This document shows positions 33,496 through 42,777 of a stretch of DNA of 64,000 nt, one piece after another. The position numbers and the translations under genes were made by a program. A model generated the notes under the pieces. The model had not been told where the DNA came from. It searched no databases and was given only the letters and a program-made list of their open reading frames with translations. This DNA is from an uncultured Pelagibacteraceae bacterium. GTDB taxonomy: Bacteria; Pseudomonadota; Alphaproteobacteria; Pelagibacterales; Pelagibacteraceae. The stretch spans positions 1 to 64,000 of the forward strand of contig CABYZU010000002.1 of the NCBI GenBank assembly GCA_902523495.1, in the 5' to 3' direction. How positions within the stretch are numbered: position 1 is the first letter of the stretch; every line of letters starts with the position of its first letter.

Positions 33496-34665
33496 ATGAA
33501 ATTAGCTAAAAGTTTAGAAAGATTAGGAACAGAGTCTGCATTTACAGTTTTGGCAGAAGCAAAAAAATTGGAAGCTCAAGGAAAACCTATGATCCATTTG
33601 GGATTGGGTCAGCCCGACTTTAAAACTCCTAAACATGTTGTTGATGCCGCAAAGAAAGCTTTAGATGATGGACATCATGGATACGTAATGTCAAATGGTA
33701 TTCCTGAATGTCGTCAAGCTGTAACAAGGTGGATAAAAAAACGTTACAATGTTGATATTGATTTCGAGAGAATACTAATCATGCCTGGTGGTAAACCCAC
33801 TATGAGTTATGCTATCCAATGTTTCGGTGAACCTGGAGCAGAAATTATACATCCAACACCTGCTTTCCCAATTTATGAGTCAATGATAAATTATACTGGT
33901 TCGACCTCCGTTCCATACGATTTAACTGAAAATAAAGATTTGAAATTTGATCCTGATAAAATATTATCTATGATTACTGATAAAACTCGACTGTTAATTT
34001 TAATCAATCCGAATAATCCAACAGGTAGCTTTGTAGAGAGAAAAGATATTGATGTTTTAGCAGACGGTCTTAAGAAATATCCTCATGTTACTATACTTAG
34101 TGATGAAATTTATAGCAGACAAATTTTTGATGGAAAAGAGATGCCAACATTTTTTAATTATCCAGAGTTAAGAGAAAGATTAATAGTATTAGAAGGATGG
34201 AGTAAAGCTTATTCAATGACTGGGTGGAGACTTGGTTGGAGCTTCTGGCCACAACATTTAGTTGAGCATGTTAATAAATTATTAATAAATAGTGTTTCAT
34301 GTGTTAATGCTGCTGCTCAGTTTGCAGGAATTGCTGCACTAGATGGACCAGATGACTCAATTGATGCAATGATGGAAAAATTTACTCAAAGAAGAGAAAT
34401 AATTTATAAGGGCTTAAATGATTTACCAGGCGTGGAATGTAGCTTGCCTGGTGGAGCCTTCTATGCATTTCCAAAAGTAATTGGTACTGGAATGAATGGA
34501 GCAGAGTTTGCTAGAAAAGCTATGCATGAAGCAGGAGTAGCAATAGTGCCTGGGTCAGCTTTTGGTGAAACTTGTCAAAATTATGTAAGATTTAGTTTTG
34601 CTGCATCCAGAGATAACATTTCACAGGCTTTAGAAAATATAAAGAAAATGCTTGCAAATAAATAA
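33496..34665 (+). CDS. Class I/II PLP-dependent aminotransferase
   Basis: The 389-residue protein has LGLGQPDFKTPKHV near residue 36, ILINPNNPTGSF near 172, SDEIYSRQIFDG, and the PLP-lysine segment EGWSKAYSMTGWRLGW near 232, with a C-terminal FSFAASRDNI carrying the substrate Arg. It belongs to the aspartate/alanine aminotransferase fold type I. Next to hydroxyacid-oxidising enzymes, amination of the 2-oxoacid product (for example glyoxylate to glycine) is a plausible job, which is inference. Confidence 0.93.
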   Translation: MKLAKSLERLGTESAFTVLAEAKKLEAQGKPMIHLGLGQPDFKTPKHVVDAAKKALDDGHHGYVMSNGIPECRQAVTRWIKKRYNVDIDFERILIMPGGKPTMSYAIQCFGEPGAEIIHPTPAFPIYESMINYTGSTSVPYDLTENKDLKFDPDKILSMITDKTRLLILINPNNPTGSFVERKDIDVLADGLKKYPHVTILSDEIYSRQIFDGKEMPTFFNYPELRERLIVLEGWSKAYSMTGWRLGWSFWPQHLVEHVNKLLINSVSCVNAAAQFAGIAALDGPDDSIDAMMEKFTQRREIIYKGLNDLPGVECSLPGGAFYAFPKVIGTGMNGAEFARKAMHEAGVAIVPGSAFGETCQNYVRFSFAASRDNISQALENIKKMLANK

Positions 34666-34704
34666 GGTATATTTTTTTTATATTTTTTATTAGTATCAAT
34701 TCTT

Positions 34705-36078
34705 ATGAATAATCAAGTCCAAGCTGAATTTAAAAGAATTTTTAATTCCAGATTTTCAACCTCTGTGTCTACAAGAACAAATTATGCTAGAGGTGAAGAC
34801 ACCTATGATCCGATTTTATCAAAAGCCGTAGTATTTCCGGAGACTAATGAAGAGGTTTCTCAAATACTAAGAATTTGTAATGAACATAAAATTCCAGTTG
34901 TGCCTTTTGGCACAGGAACATCACTAGAAGGTAATGTTGTAGGTAATGAAGAAGGAATAACAATTTGTTTAGAAAAAATGAATAAAATTTTGAGTGTTAA
35001 CGCTGAGGACTTTGATTGCAGAGTTCAGGCTTGTGTAACAAAAGAGCAACTTAATGATTATTTAAGAGAAGATGGTGTTTTTTTTCCAATTGACCCAGGT
35101 GCTAATGCAGCTATTGGAGGTATGGCTTCTACCTCAGCTTCAGGAACAATGGCAGTTAAATATGGAACAATGAAAACCGTCATTTCGGGGCTCACTGTCG
35201 TTTTACCCTCTGGTGATATTATTAATACGGGAGGAAGAACTAAAAAAACTTCTGCTGGTTATAATTTAACTAATTTGTTCATAGGCTCTGAAGGAACGTT
35301 AGGAATAATAACAGAAGTTCAATTAAGACTTTCACCTATACCAGAGAGTATAATGTCTGCAGTTTGCCATTTTCCATCTTTAGAAAATGCAGTACAGACT
35401 GCGCAACAAGTAATCCAATATGGTGTACCAATTGCGAGAATTGAAATGCTGAATAAAGATCAAATGGGTATAAGTATAAATTATTCAAAATTAAGCAATA
35501 TAGAAGAGACGCCCACATTATTTTTTGAATTTCATGGATCAGAACTATCTAATAATGAAAATATCAAAATCGTAGAGGAAATATCTAATGATAATAATGG
35601 CAGCTCTTTTAAATGGGCTAAAGATTTAGAGGAAAGAAACAAACTTTGGAGAGCGAGATGGGATGTTTACTACTCAGTAAAAGCTTTAATAAATAATGGA
35701 AGAGTCTACTCAACTGACGTGTGTTTACCAATCTCAAGTATAACAGAGTGTGTAAATTATGCAGAAGAACAAGCAGAAAAATTTGGACTAAGAGCACCAA
35801 TGGTCGGACACTTAGGTGATGGAAATTTTCATGTGCTTTTACCATTCGATCCAGAAGACAAAGAAATGTATAAAAGAATTAAACAATTCAATGATTTGTT
35901 AATAAAAAAAGCGCTGGAATTAAATGGAACGATCACAGGAGAACATGGTGTAGGTCTTCACAAAAAAGAATATCTTTTAAAGGAGCATGGAGACAATATT
36001 CCAGTAATGAAATTAATAAAAAGAAGCATTGATCAAAACAATATCATGAATCCAGGTAAGATTTTCGATCTTAATTGA
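34705..36078 (+). CDS. FAD-binding oxidase, GlcD/D-lactate dehydrogenase family
   Basis: The 457-residue protein has the PCMH-type FAD domain (VPFGTGTSLEGNVVG near residue 68, DPGANAAIGGMASTSASGT near 132, GGRTKKTSAGYNLTNLFIGS near 177) and the FAD-oxidase C-terminal domain (MVGHLGDGNFHVLLPF near 370, GTITGEHGVGLHKKEYL near 412, MNPGKIFDLN at the end). It should oxidise a D-2-hydroxyacid such as glycolate or D-lactate. No GlcE/GlcF subunits are adjacent, so a single-subunit enzyme is likely. Confidence 0.94.
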   Translation: MNNQVQAEFKRIFNSRFSTSVSTRTNYARGEDTYDPILSKAVVFPETNEEVSQILRICNEHKIPVVPFGTGTSLEGNVVGNEEGITICLEKMNKILSVNAEDFDCRVQACVTKEQLNDYLREDGVFFPIDPGANAAIGGMASTSASGTMAVKYGTMKTVISGLTVVLPSGDIINTGGRTKKTSAGYNLTNLFIGSEGTLGIITEVQLRLSPIPESIMSAVCHFPSLENAVQTAQQVIQYGVPIARIEMLNKDQMGISINYSKLSNIEETPTLFFEFHGSELSNNENIKIVEEISNDNNGSSFKWAKDLEERNKLWRARWDVYYSVKALINNGRVYSTDVCLPISSITECVNYAEEQAEKFGLRAPMVGHLGDGNFHVLLPFDPEDKEMYKRIKQFNDLLIKKALELNGTITGEHGVGLHKKEYLLKEHGDNIPVMKLIKRSIDQNNIMNPGKIFDLN

Positions 36079-36089
36079 TATAAAATTCT

Positions 36090-37043
36090 ATGAAAAAAAT
36101 CTTGATTACGAGAAAACTGATTAAAGATAGTGAAGATAAAGCTTCTAAAACATTTAATCCAATATTTAATACTAATGATGAGTTATACTCTCAGTCCAAA
36201 GTAGTAGATATGAGCCAAGGTTGCGATGGAATTTTAACATCACTCACTGATAAAATGGATAAAGAGACTATAAACAAGTTGCCAGATACAATTAAAATTA
36301 TCTCAAACTTTGCAGTAGGTTTTGGAAATATCGATTTAAATGCTGCTAATGAAAAAGGTATCGCAGTTACTAATACCCCAGATGTGTTGTCTGACGCTAC
36401 AGCAGAAATAGGTGTATTGTTAATATTAGGTGCATGTAGAAGAGCCTCTGAAGGTATCCAGTCAGCAAAAGATGGTGGTTGGAAATGGTCTGCAGATTAT
36501 TTGATTGGTAAACAATTAACTGGAACTAGATTGGGTATTTTAGGAATGGGAAGGATTGGACAGAAAATTGCAAGAATAGCAAAGTCTTTAGGCATGATCA
36601 TACATTATCATAATAGATCAAAGTTACCTAAAGATAAGGAAGATGGAGCAACTTACCATGACAATATTAAAAGTCTTTTTTCAGTCTCAGATGTCTTATC
36701 TATTTGTTGCCCTGCAACTAAAGAGACTGAAAATATGATAAATAAAGAAACAGTTGAGTATTTCCCAAAAGGGGCGGTAGTAACAAATGTTGCAAGAGGC
36801 GACATAGTTGATGACGAAGCTTTGATAGACGCACTTAATAGAAGAAAGATTTATGCAGTGGGTTTAGATGTTTACAAGAATGAACCAAATTTAAATCCCG
36901 GTTATTTAAAAATTAAATCAGCATTCATTTTACCTCATTTAGGAAGCGCAACTAAAGACACCAGAATTGCAATGGCTAATTTAGCAATTGATAATATTGA
37001 TGAGTTTTTCAACACTGGAAATTGTGTAAATAAAGTCAATTAA
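36090..37043 (+). CDS. D-2-hydroxyacid dehydrogenase (glyoxylate/hydroxypyruvate reductase type)
   Basis: The 317-residue NAD(P)-dependent enzyme has SNFAVGFGNIDLNAA near residue 71, the Rossmann motif LGILGMGRIGQKIA near 145, VARGDIVDDEALIDAL with the catalytic Arg near 231, the Glu in NEPNLNP, and the catalytic His in LPHLGSATKDTR near 283. It most resembles glyoxylate/hydroxypyruvate reductases. It is the last enzyme before the TRAP transporter and fits recycling of glyoxylate or hydroxypyruvate. Confidence 0.95.
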   Translation: MKKILITRKLIKDSEDKASKTFNPIFNTNDELYSQSKVVDMSQGCDGILTSLTDKMDKETINKLPDTIKIISNFAVGFGNIDLNAANEKGIAVTNTPDVLSDATAEIGVLLILGACRRASEGIQSAKDGGWKWSADYLIGKQLTGTRLGILGMGRIGQKIARIAKSLGMIIHYHNRSKLPKDKEDGATYHDNIKSLFSVSDVLSICCPATKETENMINKETVEYFPKGAVVTNVARGDIVDDEALIDALNRRKIYAVGLDVYKNEPNLNPGYLKIKSAFILPHLGSATKDTRIAMANLAIDNIDEFFNTGNCVNKVN

Positions 37044-37132
37044 TACTACCCTAGATTGAATTTAATTAAATTTCTGCGGCATCAACACGTTTTTTTAGAA
37101 AGACTCTAATTTGATTCTATGTTTAATTACCC

Positions 37133-37146
37133 TAGTTAATTAACTA
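37133..37146. promoter_or_regulatory. 14-bp perfect palindrome, candidate operator before dctP
   Basis: TAGTTAATTAACTA (37133-37146) is its own reverse complement. It lies three bases before the AGGAG ribosome-binding site (37150-37154) of the TRAP binding-protein gene. TACCCTAG occurs at 37047-37054 and again at 37128-37135, the second copy running into the palindrome. A dimeric repressor (for example GntR or TetR type) or an RNA hairpin hiding the ribosome-binding site are possible. The AT-rich composition makes short palindromes less surprising, so this is tentative. Confidence 0.45.
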
Positions 37147-37159
37147 AAGAGGAGTAATA

Positions 37160-38317
37160 ATGACTAAAGAAAACAAATCATTGAAGATAAAAACATCTTC
37201 AAGACGTAAGTTCTTTAAAACTGCTGCTAAAGCTAGTGCTGTAGCTGCAGCTGCTGTTGCAATGCCAAACATAGCAACTGCTGGCGGTCACAAAACTTTA
37301 AAGATGCAAGCTGCATGGCCAAGTGGAGCGAACATCTTTTTTGAAATGGCCGGAGACTACTGCAAAATGGTAGATGAAATGTCTGGAGGCACACTTAAGA
37401 TAGATCTTCAACCAGTTGGAGCAGTCGTAAAGACTTCAGAAATCGGACAAGCAGTAAGTTCTGGTGTAGTTGATATGGGTCACTGGGTGACTGCATATTG
37501 GTATGGTAAAAATCCAGCTGCATCTTTATTTGGGACTGGTCCTTCATACGGTATGTCATCTCAAGAAGTTATGGGATGGATGGAATATGGTGGAGGGAGA
37601 AAACTATATGATGAAACACTTGCAAAAGTAGGTTTTGATTATATTGGATTTTTCCACATGCCTATGCCTGCGCAGCCTTTCGGTTGGTTCAAAAAGAACG
37701 TAACTAAAGTATCTGATGTTAAAGGTATGAAGTACAGAACAGTTGGTCTAGCGACTAACGTTTTAACCGCAATGGGAATGGTAGTTAGACAATTACCAGG
37801 TGGTGAAATTCAACCAGCTATGAAAACTGGTTTGATTGAAGCAGCTGAGTTTAACAACCCAACTTCAGACTCTCAATTTGGTATGCAAGATGTTTCTAAG
37901 CACTATCACTTAGGAAGCTTTCACCAATCTCAAGAGATGTTTGAAATTCCAGTTAACAAAAAAACATATAATAGCTTATCACCAGCGCACCAAGCAATAT
38001 TGAAAAATGCTGCTTATGCTGCAAATAGTGATAACTACTTTAAAGCTTTAGTGAGATACTCAGCTGACTTAGCTAAGTTAATGAACGAGCATAAAGTAAA
38101 TGTTTACCAAACTTCTGATGAAATCTTGGCTCAACAATTAAAGGGTTGGGATAAGGTGATTGGCGATTTTAATAAGAAAGATCCTTTCTTTAAAAAAGTT
38201 GTCGATTCTCAGAAATCATATGCGAAGAGAGTAATGAAATACTTGCTGATGAATCAGCCAAATTACAAACTTGCGTATGAAAATGAGTTTGGTCCAATTG
38301 GAAAAGTTAAGATATAA
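37160..38317 (+). CDS. TRAP transporter solute-binding protein, 2-oxoacid/monocarboxylate type
   Basis: The 385-residue periplasmic protein has a twin-arginine-like signal (SSRRKFFKTAAKASAVAAAA, cleavage near residue 41). The DctP fold has KMQAAWPSGANIFFEMAG near residue 47, the ligand-binding MKYRTVGLATNVLTAMG near 192 and EAAEFNNPTSDSQFGM near 228. The RTVGLA and EFNNPTSD blocks recall TakP-like proteins that bind 2-oxoacids or lactate. It has an unusually good AGGAG ribosome-binding site and is separated from the membrane subunits by a terminator, as expected for a protein needed in excess. Confidence 0.94.
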   Translation: MTKENKSLKIKTSSRRKFFKTAAKASAVAAAAVAMPNIATAGGHKTLKMQAAWPSGANIFFEMAGDYCKMVDEMSGGTLKIDLQPVGAVVKTSEIGQAVSSGVVDMGHWVTAYWYGKNPAASLFGTGPSYGMSSQEVMGWMEYGGGRKLYDETLAKVGFDYIGFFHMPMPAQPFGWFKKNVTKVSDVKGMKYRTVGLATNVLTAMGMVVRQLPGGEIQPAMKTGLIEAAEFNNPTSDSQFGMQDVSKHYHLGSFHQSQEMFEIPVNKKTYNSLSPAHQAILKNAAYAANSDNYFKALVRYSADLAKLMNEHKVNVYQTSDEILAQQLKGWDKVIGDFNKKDPFFKKVVDSQKSYAKRVMKYLLMNQPNYKLAYENEFGPIGKVKI

Positions 38318-38340
38318 TTAACTTTTATAAATTTTATAAA

Positions 38341-38362
38341 GGGGGCTTCGGCCCCCTTTTTT
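38341..38362 (+). terminator. Strong intrinsic terminator between dctP and dctQ
   Basis: GGGGGC-TTCG-GCCCCC followed by TTTTTT, with A residues just upstream. It is the only strongly GC-rich hairpin seen in the window and has a stable UUCG loop. Partial read-through would give more binding protein than membrane subunits; a separate promoter for dctQ in 38363-38402 is the alternative. Confidence 0.95.
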
Positions 38363-38402
38363 GTTTGATTATTTAAGTACAATTCAATAAAAGTTTATAT
38401 CT

Positions 38403-38993
38403 ATGATGAGATCTTATATAAAGTTTGCTGATCGTTTGAGTGTCTCGATGGGTAAAGCTTTTTCTTGGTGTATAGTTATCTTAATGGGTGGAACATGCTA
38501 TGAGGTATTTATGGCATATGCACTTAATGCTCCCACTTTATGGAATTTTGATTTTAGTCTTCAAATGTACGGAGCAATTTTTATGATGGCGGGTGCTTAT
38601 ACATTGTCAACTGAAGCGCATGTTAGGGGAGATGTTATCTATAGATTATTCTCTCAAAAAACACAGGCTTATATTGACTTAGTTTTATATTTTATTTTCT
38701 TTTTTCCAGGCGTTATCGCTCTTGCCTTTTATGGTTATGAATATGCTGCTTTGGCTTGGAAAATTGGAGAGACAAGCTGGAATAGCCCAGCACAAATACA
38801 AATTTATATGGCAAAGTCTCTAATACCTTTGTCAGGAACTCTTTTAACATTGCAGGGCATTAGTGAAGTATTCAGATGTTTGATTTGTATTAAGCAGGGT
38901 AGTTGGCCAGAAAGAGTTTCAGCAGATGCAGAAGAAACTGAAAAAATATTAATGAGAACTGCTCAGAAAGGAAATGCAGACGATGTTATTTAG
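38403..38993 (+). CDS. TRAP transporter small membrane subunit (DctQ)
   Basis: The 196-residue protein has four hydrophobic helices (about residues 20-38, 56-74, 92-115, 138-158). The segment TLSTEAHVRGDVIYRLFSQK near residue 66 matches the DctQ family motif (E-x-H-V-R-x-D). It partners with the binding protein and DctM in the inner membrane. It overlaps dctM by 20 bases. Confidence 0.93.
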   Translation: MMRSYIKFADRLSVSMGKAFSWCIVILMGGTCYEVFMAYALNAPTLWNFDFSLQMYGAIFMMAGAYTLSTEAHVRGDVIYRLFSQKTQAYIDLVLYFIFFFPGVIALAFYGYEYAALAWKIGETSWNSPAQIQIYMAKSLIPLSGTLLTLQGISEVFRCLICIKQGSWPERVSADAEETEKILMRTAQKGNADDVI

Positions 38994-40344
38994 TCTTACT
39001 AACCCAGAAGTAGCAATTATGATGATGGGTATATTTCTCTTTGCAGTTTTATTAGGATTTCCAATTGCATTTACATTAATGGCAATGGGTTTAGGTTTTG
39101 GATATTACGCTTACTTCGATCCAACAAAAATGGAACATCTTTTTGACAATAGGATATTCCAACTTTTTGTGCAAAATACTTATACGGTGATGGACAACAA
39201 TGTCTTGACCGCCGTACCACTTTTTCTATTCATGGGTTATTTAGTTGAAAGAGCAGGAATAGTTGCAAAATTATTTTTTGCAATTAGACTAGCCTCTCAC
39301 AAACTTCCTGCTTCGATGGCAGTTGCAGCATTAATAACTTGTACTTTATTTTCAACAGCAACAGGAATTATTGGAGCTGTTGTTACTTTAATGGGACTTT
39401 TAGCTTGGCCAGCAATGGTAAAAGCTGGGTATGATAAAAAATTTGCATCTGGAATAATTTGTTCTGGTGGATGCTTAGGAATCTTAATTCCACCAAGCAT
39501 TATGTTAATTGTTTACTCTGTTATTGCACAGTTATCTCCTTTGAGATTATTTGCTGCTGCCATATTTCCAGGACTGATGTTAGCCGGTTTATACATAGGT
39601 TATGCAGTTTTTAGGGCTTGGTTAAATCCATCAATAGCCCCAAAACCAGCTGCTGAGGAGATACCACCACCATCTGTAATCATGAGAGAAGTTTTAGTTT
39701 CATTCTTACCATTATTCTCACTTATTATTTTAGTTTTGGGAACTATACTTGCGGGTATTGCTACTCCAGCAGAGGCCGCAGCAGTGGGTGCTTTTGGTGC
39801 TTTAGTGCTTTCCTATTTCTATAAAACCTTGAAATGGAAAAATTTTAAAGAGTCAGTATTTTTAACAGCAAAAACAACAGCTATGATTATGTGGTTGTTT
39901 ATCGGTTCTTGGACTTTCGCTTCTGTTTTTTCTTATTTAGGTGGTCATGAAGTATTTGAACATTTCTTTAAATCTTTAAATCTTCAGCCTTGGCAGTTCT
40001 TAGTTATAACCCAAATAATTATTTTTTTATTAGGTTGGCCACTAGAATGGACAGAAATTTTAATTATTTTTGTTCCAATTTTTTTACCTTTGGTTGAATT
40101 TTTTGGAGTTAATCCATATTTCTTTGCAATGTTGATTGCATTAAATTTACAAACCTCATTTTTAACCCCACCTATGGCAATGTCTGCCTATTATTTAAAA
40201 GGTGTGCAATCAAGAAATGTTGAATTGATGCAAATATTTAGTGGTATAATGCCGTTTTTGGGAATTGTAATTTTAGCAATGGTTTTAATGTATTTGTTTC
40301 CAGGAATAGCACTTTGGTTGCCAGAGACTTTATTTGCTAATTAA
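38974..40344 (+). CDS. TRAP transporter large membrane subunit (DctM)
   Basis: The 456-residue protein has about twelve hydrophobic helices. LFLFMGYLVERAGIV near residue 81, FSTATGIIGAVVTLMG near 126, IICSGGCLGILIPPSIMLIVYS near 155 and the ATPAEAAAVGAFGALVLS block near 260 are diagnostic for DctM. It forms the sodium-driven permease of the TRAP system. The amidase gene starts six bases after its stop. Confidence 0.95.
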   Translation: MQTMLFSLTNPEVAIMMMGIFLFAVLLGFPIAFTLMAMGLGFGYYAYFDPTKMEHLFDNRIFQLFVQNTYTVMDNNVLTAVPLFLFMGYLVERAGIVAKLFFAIRLASHKLPASMAVAALITCTLFSTATGIIGAVVTLMGLLAWPAMVKAGYDKKFASGIICSGGCLGILIPPSIMLIVYSVIAQLSPLRLFAAAIFPGLMLAGLYIGYAVFRAWLNPSIAPKPAAEEIPPPSVIMREVLVSFLPLFSLIILVLGTILAGIATPAEAAAVGAFGALVLSYFYKTLKWKNFKESVFLTAKTTAMIMWLFIGSWTFASVFSYLGGHEVFEHFFKSLNLQPWQFLVITQIIIFLLGWPLEWTEILIIFVPIFLPLVEFFGVNPYFFAMLIALNLQTSFLTPPMAMSAYYLKGVQSRNVELMQIFSGIMPFLGIVILAMVLMYLFPGIALWLPETLFAN

Positions 40345-40350
40345 CTTTGA

Positions 40351-41679
40351 ATGACAGACATATTCTCTTTAAGCTTAGAAGAATTAAGTGAAAAAATAAA
40401 GAGTGGGCAACTTACATCAGTTGAGGTTTGTGAAAAATATATAGAGAGAATAAAAAAGTTTGATAAAGATATAAAAGCCTGGGCATATTTTGATAGGAAA
40501 GTTTTATTAGAAAAAGCATCTGAAGCGGATGAACATAGAAGAGCGGGTAAACCCACAGGTTCTCTTCATGGAGTGCCAATAGCAGTTAAAGATATAATTG
40601 GGACTGTTGATATGCCAACTGAATGTGGAACCGTTATTAGAAAAGGCAAATCTTATTCACAAAATGCTGAAATAATTGATTTGCTACATTCATCAGGATC
40701 AATTGTTATGGGCAAAACAGCAACTTCAGAACTTGCTTATTTAGGCCCACCACCAACCACAAATCCACATGATAAAACTAGAACACCAGGTGGTTCATCA
40801 AGTGGATCTGCTGCCTCTGTCGCCTCATTTATGGCACCAGCTTCCATTGGCTCTCAAACAGGTGGATCTGTAATTAGACCAGCATCTTATTGTGGCGTTG
40901 TTGGTTACAAACCAAGTTATGGACTTATTTCAAGAAATGGTGTTTTGAGAACATCATATAATTTAGACCAAATTGGTATGTTTGGCCGAAAGGTTGAAGA
41001 TGTAGCTATGTTAGCGAAAGTGTTGATTAAAAAGGATAAGTATGACCCAGCTACAATTCACTATTCAACAGAAAATATTTTATCGGAAACAAAAAAAGGT
41101 CCAATATTTGAACCTAAGTTTATTTTTTATAAAACTGATTATTGGAAAATAATTGATAAAAAATCAAGAGAGGCTTTTGAGTATTTTATTAAATCTTTTA
41201 AAAAAAATATTGAGATTTTTGATACTCCGTCGTATTTCAAAGATATACACAAATATCATCAGATTATTCATGAAACTGATTTAGCTAATAATTTCTCAAT
41301 TTATTATAAAAAGTATAAAAAAAAACTTTCTAAATATATGCAGGATGCTATTTCAAACGGAAATAAGTACACCGCTAAAGAATATGCCGAGGCAATTGAC
41401 TTTATGAAAAGAAGCTACGAGTCTTACGAGGAAGTATTTGAAGATTATCATGGAGTTTTATCCCCATCAAGCCCCGGTGTTGCACCAAAAGGCTTAAAAA
41501 GCACTGGCACAGCGGAATTTAATAAAGTTTGGTCTTATCTGGGAACACCATGTATTTCACTGCCTTTACTTGAGGGAGAAAATAATTTACCATTAGGAGT
41601 ACAATTAGTTGGCAATAAGTATGACGATCACAGATTTTTAGGTATTGCCAAATGGTTAGAGAAAGAATGTCAGGAATAA
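40351..41679 (+). CDS. Amidase (GatA-type amidase signature family)
   Basis: The 442-residue enzyme has the Ser-cisSer-Lys triad region: Lys in HGVPIAVKDIIGT near residue 78, and the Gly/Ser-rich TPGGSSSGSAASVASFMAP near 148 followed by GSQTGGSVIRPASYCGVVG. The second half is less conserved. GatB and GatC are not adjacent, so a stand-alone amide hydrolase is more likely than the tRNA amidotransferase subunit. It lies within the TRAP locus and may release the transported acid from an amide (inference). Confidence 0.93.
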   Translation: MTDIFSLSLEELSEKIKSGQLTSVEVCEKYIERIKKFDKDIKAWAYFDRKVLLEKASEADEHRRAGKPTGSLHGVPIAVKDIIGTVDMPTECGTVIRKGKSYSQNAEIIDLLHSSGSIVMGKTATSELAYLGPPPTTNPHDKTRTPGGSSSGSAASVASFMAPASIGSQTGGSVIRPASYCGVVGYKPSYGLISRNGVLRTSYNLDQIGMFGRKVEDVAMLAKVLIKKDKYDPATIHYSTENILSETKKGPIFEPKFIFYKTDYWKIIDKKSREAFEYFIKSFKKNIEIFDTPSYFKDIHKYHQIIHETDLANNFSIYYKKYKKKLSKYMQDAISNGNKYTAKEYAEAIDFMKRSYESYEEVFEDYHGVLSPSSPGVAPKGLKSTGTAEFNKVWSYLGTPCISLPLLEGENNLPLGVQLVGNKYDDHRFLGIAKWLEKECQE

Positions 41680-41683
41680 TAGT

Positions 41684-41860
41684 ATGAATAAAATAACAAC
41701 ATTAATAGGTTTATCATTTGCTGTTTTTTTTTTAGTTGGTTTGGCAACGACGCTGACCAAATCAATGATGATAGGCTTTCTCGATGTATTGCCAGTTTAT
41801 ATTTTAATGGCTGCTGCCATCATTATGATGATTTACGAAGCCTTTTTTGATAAAAGTTAA
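41684..41860 (+). CDS. Small two-helix membrane protein
   Basis: An ATG at 41684 opens a 58-residue protein with two hydrophobic helices (residues 5-24 and 33-51) and the tail IYEAFFDKS. It lies four bases after the amidase stop and eleven bases before the next transporter start, so it sits in a transcribed row. I do not recognise the family; the second helix is rich in Ala and Met. The gene fits its neighbours in codon use and spacing and is probably real. Confidence 0.65.
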   Translation: MNKITTLIGLSFAVFFLVGLATTLTKSMMIGFLDVLPVYILMAAAIIMMIYEAFFDKS

Positions 41861-41871
41861 TTTCAATTAAA

Positions 41872-42777
41872 TTGATTAACTCGAAAAAAAATTTTTTTGC
41901 ATTTTCATTATTATTTATTCAACCTATTTTTATGGCAAGCAATCTTGTCGTAGCAAGAGGTGGTGTCGAGTTTGTCCCTCCAATATCATTAGCTTTTTGG
42001 AGATGGGCACTAGTTTTTTTAATATTGTTGCCTTTTACCTATGTAACATTAAAGAAAAATTTTAAAATCATTAAAAAGGAATATAAAAAATTATTTTTTT
42101 TAGGCTTAATGGGATGTGGAGTATGCGGAGCCTTTCCATTTTTGGCAGGCGAAACCACAACTGTGACTAATATGGGAATTATTTATACATCTTCGCCTGT
42201 ATTCATAATTTTGATTTCATATTTTTTTTTTCATGAAAAAATAAATTTCACAAAAATAATTGGACTAATTTCATGCTTAATAGGTGTCTTTATAATCATT
42301 ATAAAAGGAAATTTATATTTATTAATTAATTTACAATTTACTATTGGTGATTTATGGATGTTGGCTGCAGCTGTTGGATGGGCATTATATTCAATTTATT
42401 TATATTATTGGAATTCAGAACTAAAAATTTTTGAGAGATTTACTTTAATATCATTTTTTGGAGCTTTAAGTTTATTACCTTTCTATATAGGTGAGGAAAT
42501 ATTTTATAAACAGACAGTTTTTATACCTGAATTTTATTTTTGGGTAATTTTTGCTGCTATTTCCCCAGGAATAATTGCTTTTACACTTTACACTGTCGCT
42601 CAAAAAAAATTAGGTACGTCCTTGACGGGGTTCACCCTTTATGTTTTTACAGTCTATGGAGCAATTTATGGTTATTTTTTATTTGATGAAAAATTTGAAA
42701 ATTATCATTTCATTGGAACAATCCTGGTATTTTTTGGCATATACTTAGCAAAGAAAAAAAATGTTAAAAAAGTCTAG
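41872..42777 (+). CDS. EamA/DMT-superfamily transporter
   Basis: The 301-residue protein has about ten hydrophobic helices in two EamA repeats (LAFWRWALVFLILLPF near residue 40, and GFTLYVFTVYGAIYGYFLFDE near 255). The start codon is TTG at 41872. Glycine-rich helix ends (IIGLISCLIGVFIIIIKG) fit the family. Substrate unknown. The stop overlaps the next gene by 17 bases, an unusually long overlap that implies coupling with the alpha/beta hydrolase. Confidence 0.88.
   Translation: MINSKKNFFAFSLLFIQPIFMASNLVVARGGVEFVPPISLAFWRWALVFLILLPFTYVTLKKNFKIIKKEYKKLFFLGLMGCGVCGAFPFLAGETTTVTNMGIIYTSSPVFIILISYFFFHEKINFTKIIGLISCLIGVFIIIIKGNLYLLINLQFTIGDLWMLAAAVGWALYSIYLYYWNSELKIFERFTLISFFGALSLLPFYIGEEIFYKQTVFIPEFYFWVIFAAISPGIIAFTLYTVAQKKLGTSLTGFTLYVFTVYGAIYGYFLFDEKFENYHFIGTILVFFGIYLAKKKNVKKV

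Noticed and set aside
40351-41679. GatA subunit of Asp/Glu-tRNA amidotransferase
   Set aside because: No gatB or gatC beside it and the location in a transporter locus favours a stand-alone amidase.
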